Origin: Leptoclinus maculatus
Lineage: Eukaryota; Chordata; Actinopteri; Perciformes; Stichaeidae
NCBI GenBank assembly: GCA_032191485.1
Contig: JAVDOI010000003.1
Span: 21,190,873 to 21,254,872, forward strand
Length of the DNA stretch: 64,000 nucleotides
Direction of reading: 5' to 3'
Of the stretch, positions 62,501-64,000 are shown one piece after another. The position numbers and the translations under genes are program-made. The first letter of the stretch is position 1. The number at the start of each line of letters is the position of its first letter. The notes below the pieces were generated by a model. The model saw only the letters and a list, made by a program, of their open reading frames with translations, had not been told where the DNA came from and did not search any database.

Positions 62501-63648
62501 ATATTAACGTGAATTGTATTAAAGATGGAAAAAACATGAATAACAGAAATATCTTAAATCTTATATCCCTGTAAAGTGATGCCATTATAAATGATTTATT
62601 GTCCGTTAAATTCCCTCATTCCCTCATTTCCCCTGTCCGGACTTTCCTCTAAATCCCCCGATCTTGCCGGCCTGCTGTAAGTCCGTCTCACCTGGAGGTC
62701 CTGCAGGGAGCGCCGCAGCTGCTGCAGGCTGCAGTGGGCCGGTCCGGCGGGGGGGAGGAGCGTCTGTGTCTCCGACAGGAACCTCTGCAGCTTCCTCAGG
62801 CTGCGGCTGTACAGGTGCCAGTGCCTCACCAGCCCCTCCACCAGGGAGCGCCGCTGGTCGGCCCGCTGCACCGCGCCCTGCCAGTGTTCCCTGAGGTGGG
62901 CGAGCTTCAGGATGAAGTCGCTCCTGGACACATTAACGCAGGTAAGGAGCTGCGTTTGCCCCGCCCTCTTTGTTTTAATAGGAGCACAGGCTCTTCTTAC
63001 CTGTCCTCCACCTCTCCTTTCTGCAGCAGGTGCAGAGCTTCAGTGATAACCGAGTGAAGGATCTGGTGACCGGTGGACAGCTCTGCCTGGAACCGCTGTA
63101 ACACCAGGAGAGATCGGGGTTTAGGGCTTTGTGTTTTCATTAAGTCTGTGTGTGAGTCTGTGCATCGCGGATGAATACCATGTGTGTGCAGAGCTGCTGT
63201 CGGAGGCCGATGTACGAGCCGGAGACGTCCACGGCCAGGCTGTCCTCCATCCTCTGCAGGAAAGACATCCAGCTCTCACACTTCTGCTGGAAGCTCTGCT
63301 GCCTCAGTGCATCCGTCTGCAGCTCACTGCACACAAGAAACACTTCAACCTTAATGCCGACGTTAATGGATTTTGGGGTAAAAGAAAAACTGACGTGCCC
63401 AGTGGTTGCTGCAGCTAAGAGTCAATTATTATATGTTGTATTATATATACAGCCCCCTGGTTCATGTGTTCGTGTGCTGATCTCAGATCTGACCTGCAGG
63501 CCTCCTCGGCTCTGGCGGAGGCGTCGGCCCAGCGGTGGTTGAGGCGTCGTAGGCGGCGCGCCGCCGCGTCACCCAGCGACCGGCTGCAGCTCTGCTCGTT
63601 CAGTACGTCCAGGTCAGCAGACGGGCCGCTCAGCTCCAGGAGGCCAGA
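37980..63648 (-). CDS. syne2: nesprin-2 C-terminal part with KASH domain (gene continues past right edge)
   Basis: Outer-nuclear-membrane spectrin-repeat protein that anchors cytoskeleton to SUN proteins as part of the LINC complex. 25 minus-strand exons with GT-AG sites and matching phases give 4101 nt (1366 residues) up to the stop. A further 69-nt cassette (42524-42592) fits in frame. The protein is a chain of helical spectrin repeats (for example IEETWRLWCKFLDDFSRFED, QREDFEGTREGILVWLTEMD), an acidic linker with SVDSIPLEWDHTVDVGGSSS, two more repeats, a Ser-rich neck and a KASH domain. The transmembrane segment is about LHLLFFMLLVLACLVPL, and the lumenal tail ends LRYTNGPPPT. The PPPT end, the repeat sequences and the ESR2 neighbour favour SYNE2 over SYNE1. 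The a/b teleost paralogue was not decided. Confidence 0.95.
38319..38371 (-). CDS. syne2: syne2 53-nt exon, Ala/Gln-rich neck
   Basis: Acceptor ctgctttag, donor AAAAGgtaact. It encodes EDAAGLQAATAGQPVTK plus a split Arg codon joined to the KASH exon. The small size suits the variable linker between the last spectrin repeat and the membrane span. Confidence 0.85.
38948..39022 (-). CDS. syne2: syne2 75-nt exon, Ser/Gly-rich linker
   Basis: Acceptor gtgtctcag, donor TTGgtgaga, 25 codons in phase 0: GSCSAGSEVDSIGLGTLG then TPEYLPL. It resembles the EVDS-containing linker of vertebrate nesprins. Confidence 0.88.
39189..39380 (-). CDS. syne2: syne2 exon, end of last spectrin repeat
   Basis: 192 nt, acceptor cttgctgcag, donor ACTGgtaggt. 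It encodes ALQEELRGRQREVSSLQEIS through EAKEKVHVIGNKLHLLLRQV, the highly conserved KEKVHVIGNKL motif of nesprins. A G24 homopolymer lies only about 10 nt upstream of the acceptor. Confidence 0.93.
39390..39413 (+). repeat. G24 homopolymer
   Basis: 24 consecutive G (C on the coding strand), directly in the acceptor region of a syne2 exon. On the syne2 strand it forms the polypyrimidine tract. Length may be unreliable in assembly. Confidence 0.8.
40418..40546 (-). CDS. syne2: syne2 exon, last spectrin repeat
   Basis: 129 nt, acceptor cttctgcag, donor ACGgtgagc. It encodes EFHETLHSLLLWLAQAENKL and LLQHRDTLT. The EFHE...LLLWLA pattern follows LMQCQ in nesprins. Confidence 0.93.
40666..40866 (-). 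CDS. syne2: syne2 exon, spectrin repeat
   Basis: 201 nt, acceptor ttgttatag, donor TCAGgtcaga. It encodes EMQKTFNSYKCLMISANLSS through ALMQCQ, matching the KAFDTYK/LMQCQ region I recall from nesprin-2. Confidence 0.93.
40967..41178 (-). CDS. syne2: syne2 exon, spectrin repeat
   Basis: 212 nt, acceptor ctctgcag, donor AAAAgtaaag. It encodes VIERWELLQVQQFSSESDIK through STDIRDIEVNIRKLK. The WELLQ and STDI..IE words are shared by nesprin-1 and -2. Confidence 0.93.
41486..41615 (-). CDS. syne2: syne2 exon, linker before penultimate repeat
   Basis: 130 nt, acceptor tgtgttcag adjoining a CA microsatellite, donor ACAGgtaccc. It encodes AKLMSECSGTINSVKRVKLI through STADKQTST. The LMSECS...SVKR pattern corresponds to LLGECSSSIDSVKR of nesprin-1. 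Confidence 0.9.
41621..41650 (+). repeat. CA microsatellite
   Basis: (CA)15 immediately upstream (syne2 strand) of a splice acceptor. Confidence 0.95.
41738..41862 (-). CDS. syne2: syne2 exon, Pro/Ser-rich linker
   Basis: 125 nt, acceptor tctcctcag, donor CTACgtaagg. It encodes KSVTDPPSWHQPDSPERKRV through STPFHQQGY. The DSPERKR/Pro-rich linker is typical of this part of nesprin-2. Confidence 0.9.
42215..42357 (+). repeat. truncated copy of a common fish repeat
   Basis: cagttattttcatt, gattaatctgctgattatt, atattcacatttaagaagct, then gactcaaaccaaatagcaaa and ttgcagctcta: an internally deleted version of an interspersed element with GATTAATCGATTA-like words. A further fragment starts at 61354 (agggctgcaactgatcattt). 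Confidence 0.55.
42524..42592 (-). CDS. syne2: syne2 69-nt cassette exon (DV23-type)
   Basis: The minus strand shows acceptor ctctctcttacag, 69 nt, and donor CGGgtaggc. Inserted between the exons at 43645-43966 and 41738-41862 it keeps the frame and adds exactly 23 residues: DVNVTESSESFVRATVRAAT then AAS. Nesprin-1 has an alternatively spliced 23-residue segment beginning DV at the same place (after ALS), known as DV23 from evolutionary analyses of nesprins. Length, phase, start residues and position all agree. Whether it is included in transcripts, and in which tissue, cannot be read here. Confidence 0.75.
43053..43462. mobile_element. MITE-like element, 410 bp
   Basis: Ends tggttgcacaaaa (43053-43065) and tttttgtgcaacca (43449-43462) are inverted repeats. 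The interior is rich in ccttaa/ttaagg words and has a central cctctaa...ttagagg stem. A second internal copy of the right end (gggttttttgtgcaac) lies at 43377-43392. No coding capacity and no clear target duplication. Confidence 0.65.
43645..43966 (-). CDS. syne2: syne2 322-nt exon, acidic linker
   Basis: Acceptor tttctgaag, donor TCAGgtgatc. It encodes VLEEERELSDRDTDLDDTAD, a run of Asp/Glu (KEEDEEEEEE), then RETPVSVDSIPLEWDHTVDV and SSSHEDDEDATYFSALS. The SVDSIPLEWDH string is diagnostic of nesprins and is flanked by unstructured acidic sequence. Confidence 0.95.
44123..44317 (-). CDS. syne2: syne2 exon, spectrin repeat
   Basis: 195 nt, acceptor ccgtctgcag, donor CCCGgtcagt. It encodes GFQQEITLNTNKIDALIVFG through DELEELHSYCQEVFGRVARF. 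Strongly conserved among nesprins. Confidence 0.95.
44405..44542 (-). CDS. syne2: syne2 exon, spectrin repeat
   Basis: 138 nt, acceptor ctcctgcag, donor CAACgtaagt. It encodes HFTSQREDFEGTREGILVWL and TEMDLQLTNVEHFSESDVED, a near-invariant nesprin segment. Confidence 0.95.
45128..45310 (-). CDS. syne2: syne2 exon, spectrin repeat
   Basis: 183 nt, acceptor tctcgtcag, donor AAAGgtgaga. It encodes AFQRQVHERLTQLELVNKQY, RRLARENRTD and GNQRWDSLQKRV. Confidence 0.95.
46240..46545 (+). repeat. interspersed repeat copy with empty hAT target site
   Basis: Uninterrupted copy of the family split at 8462/17298. Here tttgactctaaatggaccat is contiguous, including one CTCTAAAT. It continues through gaggagtcgccccctggtgg to gcagaaccggaggttgccg. 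Located in a syne2 intron. Confidence 0.9.
46681..46831 (-). CDS. syne2: syne2 exon, spectrin repeat
   Basis: 151 nt, acceptor gctttcag, donor CGAGgtcagg. It encodes IEETWRLWCKFLDDFSRFED, WLKTSELTAASPDSADVLYT and AKEELKKFE. Confidence 0.95.
47094..47281 (-). CDS. syne2: syne2 exon, spectrin repeat
   Basis: 188 nt, acceptor cgacctgcag, donor TGAGgtgagc. It encodes DLQRDIEQHTESVASVLTLC, DVLLHDADACGGDSENDSIQ and RRWRNICAMSMERRM. Near-identical to remembered nesprin repeats. Confidence 0.95.
49807..49969 (-). CDS. syne2: syne2 exon, spectrin repeat
   Basis: 163 nt, acceptor tctcggcag, donor GCAGgtgggc. It encodes VRKLKETLVTVQQLDKNMSN, LRTWLSRIEAELAKPVVYNV and EIQRKLAEQQ. Confidence 0.95.
50539..50572 (+). 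repeat. GT microsatellite
   Basis: About 17 GT units with one GC interruption. Confidence 0.9.
51265..51475 (+). repeat. GT run (51265-51297) and nearby CA runs (51419-51475)
   Basis: Two oppositely oriented dinucleotide arrays 120 bp apart, so the strand could fold back through GT/AC pairing. Confidence 0.85.
53443..53463 (+). repeat. CA microsatellite
   Basis: (CA)10 in a syne2 intron. Confidence 0.85.
54642..54672 (+). repeat. G31 homopolymer
   Basis: 31 consecutive G, the longest G run in the window. Length should be treated as approximate. Confidence 0.8.
55326..55349 (+). repeat. C24 homopolymer
   Basis: 24 consecutive C, 650 bp from the G31 tract. Confidence 0.8.
56560..56726 (-). 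CDS. syne2: syne2 exon, spectrin repeat
   Basis: 167 nt, acceptor tctccgtcag, donor ACAGgtagga. It encodes DCMEEINLFSENKTHLKQLG and VNGKLKDVNDRWQHLFDHIE. Confidence 0.94.
57351..57417 (+). repeat. TA microsatellite, 67 bp
   Basis: Uninterrupted TA run that creates Tyr-Ile repeat frames on both strands. Confidence 0.95.
57728..57886 (-). CDS. syne2: syne2 exon, spectrin repeat
   Basis: 159 nt, acceptor ttgtgtcag, donor GAAGgtagga. It encodes VSLRKQEIADRLNAWIIFNE, KNKELCEWLTQMENKVAHNS and EEMVEKLKK. Confidence 0.94.
58532..58575 (+). repeat. CA microsatellite, 22 units
   Basis: Uninterrupted (CA) run in a syne2 intron. Confidence 0.95.
59301..59456 (-). CDS. syne2: syne2 exon, spectrin repeat
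   Basis: 156 nt, acceptor ggtatgcag, donor CAAGgtgaga. It encodes ENEDSLEDWAESLTELSTMK, TDLSQYIIADDVLLLQEQVE and WEELCLK. Confidence 0.94.
59508..59533 (+). repeat. CT microsatellite
   Basis: About 13 CT units next to the exon at 59301-59456. On the syne2 strand it is a GA run upstream of the acceptor. Confidence 0.9.
60084..60209 (-). CDS. syne2: syne2 exon, spectrin repeat
   Basis: 126 nt, acceptor gtgtctcag, donor CACGgtacgt. It encodes NWECCESGLAGSMLQLKDLK, TRLNQSMPEFDDELLSAEKY and NT. Confidence 0.93.
60440..60770 (+). repeat. interspersed repeat with degenerate ~21-bp tandem motif
   Basis: Starts in a gcccaaagtgtcaggggccc region and continues as imperfect copies of an acaaagagacacaaaacgac-like word (60520-60735), ending near tctgtgcccagggacccctt. 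I recognise the style from fish genomes. It produces the spurious Lys/Thr-rich frame here. Confidence 0.6.
61726..61920 (-). CDS. syne2: syne2 exon, spectrin repeat
   Basis: 195 nt, acceptor ttcttccag, donor CAAGgtactc. It encodes HTEQLFQRYQCGFIHTLEVG, RLQTDLGTLQEEWDDLHSLL and RRTELTEEIVK. Confidence 0.93.
62692..62923 (-). CDS. syne2: syne2 exon, spectrin repeat
   Basis: 232 nt, acceptor tgtgtccag, donor CCAGgtgaga. It encodes SDFILKLAHLREHWQGAVQR, VRHWHLYSRSLRKLQRFLSE and QLRRSLQDLQ. Confidence 0.93.
63001..63095 (-). CDS. syne2: syne2 95-nt exon, spectrin repeat
   Basis: Acceptor ggtgttacag, donor ACAGgtaaga. It encodes RFQAELSTGHQILHSVITEA and LHLLQKGEVED, too short to stand out as an ORF but fixed by phase on both sides. 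Confidence 0.9.
63179..63326 (-). CDS. syne2: syne2 exon, spectrin repeat
   Basis: 148 nt, acceptor ttgtgtgcag, donor CATGgtattc. It encodes ELQTDALRQQSFQQKCESWM, SFLQRMEDSLAVDVSGSYIG and LRQQLCTHM. Confidence 0.92.
63494..63648 (-). CDS. syne2: syne2 exon, spectrin repeat (most upstream in window)
   Basis: 155 nt, acceptor gtgtttccag, donor GCAGgtcaga. It encodes SGLLELSGPSADLDVLNEQS, then LRRLNHRWADASARAEEAC with a split Ser codon. 63649-64000 is intron; further exons lie outside the window. Confidence 0.91.
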
Positions 63649-64000
63649 CTGGAAACACACGGTGGTCACAAGGGATCACAAGAGTCTGGACTACTACACT
63701 CTGTTACATTGAGTTTACTCGTTCTTCTCCACTCATTGTTCTGCAGACAAACTCCTTATTCAAGGCCTGAAGTGTCTTAGAGATCCATTTCCATCAACAC
63801 CTACATTAAACATTCATTCTGCAAAGAAATATTGTCCTTCTAACACGTCTTTAAGTCTAAATATCTTATTTTCTTAAAATAATTCTTAAAGGTCGGTCAG
63901 CTGGGTGTGAACATATTAAAGTCCTTTTAAACGCTCACCCAAACATCTGCAATTACATGAAGACTGAAAATGAGGATCTCGTGATGCAAAGAAATGATCA

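Noticed and set aside
37980..63648. Assignment of the nesprin as SYNE1
   Set aside because: Ends in PPPT, not PPPL, the last repeats match SYNE2 better from memory, and the neighbour is an ER-beta, not an ER-alpha.

Overview
This is vertebrate nuclear DNA, most likely from a percomorph teleost. It has GT-AG introns, widely spaced short exons, CA/TA microsatellites and several interspersed repeat families that I recognise from fish genomes. No bacterial features are present. Two conserved genes anchor the window and converge tail to tail. On the + strand, an oestrogen receptor beta gene (esr2, best match the teleost ER-beta2 = esr2a type) has all nine coding exons (1320-33347) and joins into one 660-residue frame. 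On the - strand, the 3' part of syne2 (nesprin-2) runs from 63648 to its KASH-domain stop at 37980: 25 constitutive-looking exons plus one 69-nt cassette exon, all joining in one frame (1366 codons without the cassette). The gene continues beyond the right edge. The pairing matches human ESR2-SYNE2 and, as an ohnologous pair, ESR1-SYNE1.

Layout: 1-1319 upstream and 5' UTR of esr2a. 1320-6270 esr2a exons 1-5 (N-terminus, both DNA-binding zinc fingers, hinge, first part of the ligand-binding domain). 6271-17704 intron 5, mostly occupied by an 8.8-kb composite hAT-type insertion (8463-17297). It holds four tandem hAT segments, yet one pair of outer termini and one 8-bp target duplication bracket the whole array. 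17705-17838 exon 6. 17839-30730 intron 6, carrying a 0.86-kb inverted-repeat element (18511-19369), an LTR-like element (21434-21817), an 82-bp tandem repeat (21899-22457), and a 5.8-kb antisense reading frame (22458-28223) built from about 20 copies of an 80-residue unit. 30731-33347 exons 7-9, then the 3' UTR to about 34970. 34971-37979 is the convergent intergenic stretch, with a diverged 0.5-kb direct duplication and the probable syne2 3' UTR. 37980-64000 is syne2.

The two conserved proteins act separately: ER-beta is a ligand-activated nuclear transcription factor, and nesprin-2 is an outer-nuclear-membrane linker that bridges cytoskeleton and SUN proteins. The window's novelty lies in introns 5 and 6 of esr2a: the composite hAT array and the repeat-coded antisense ORF. 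Secondary points are the conserved DV23-type cassette exon of syne2 and some non-canonical residues in the receptor ligand-binding domain. Exon boundaries were read by eye from splice sites and phase; no alignment or transcript data were available.
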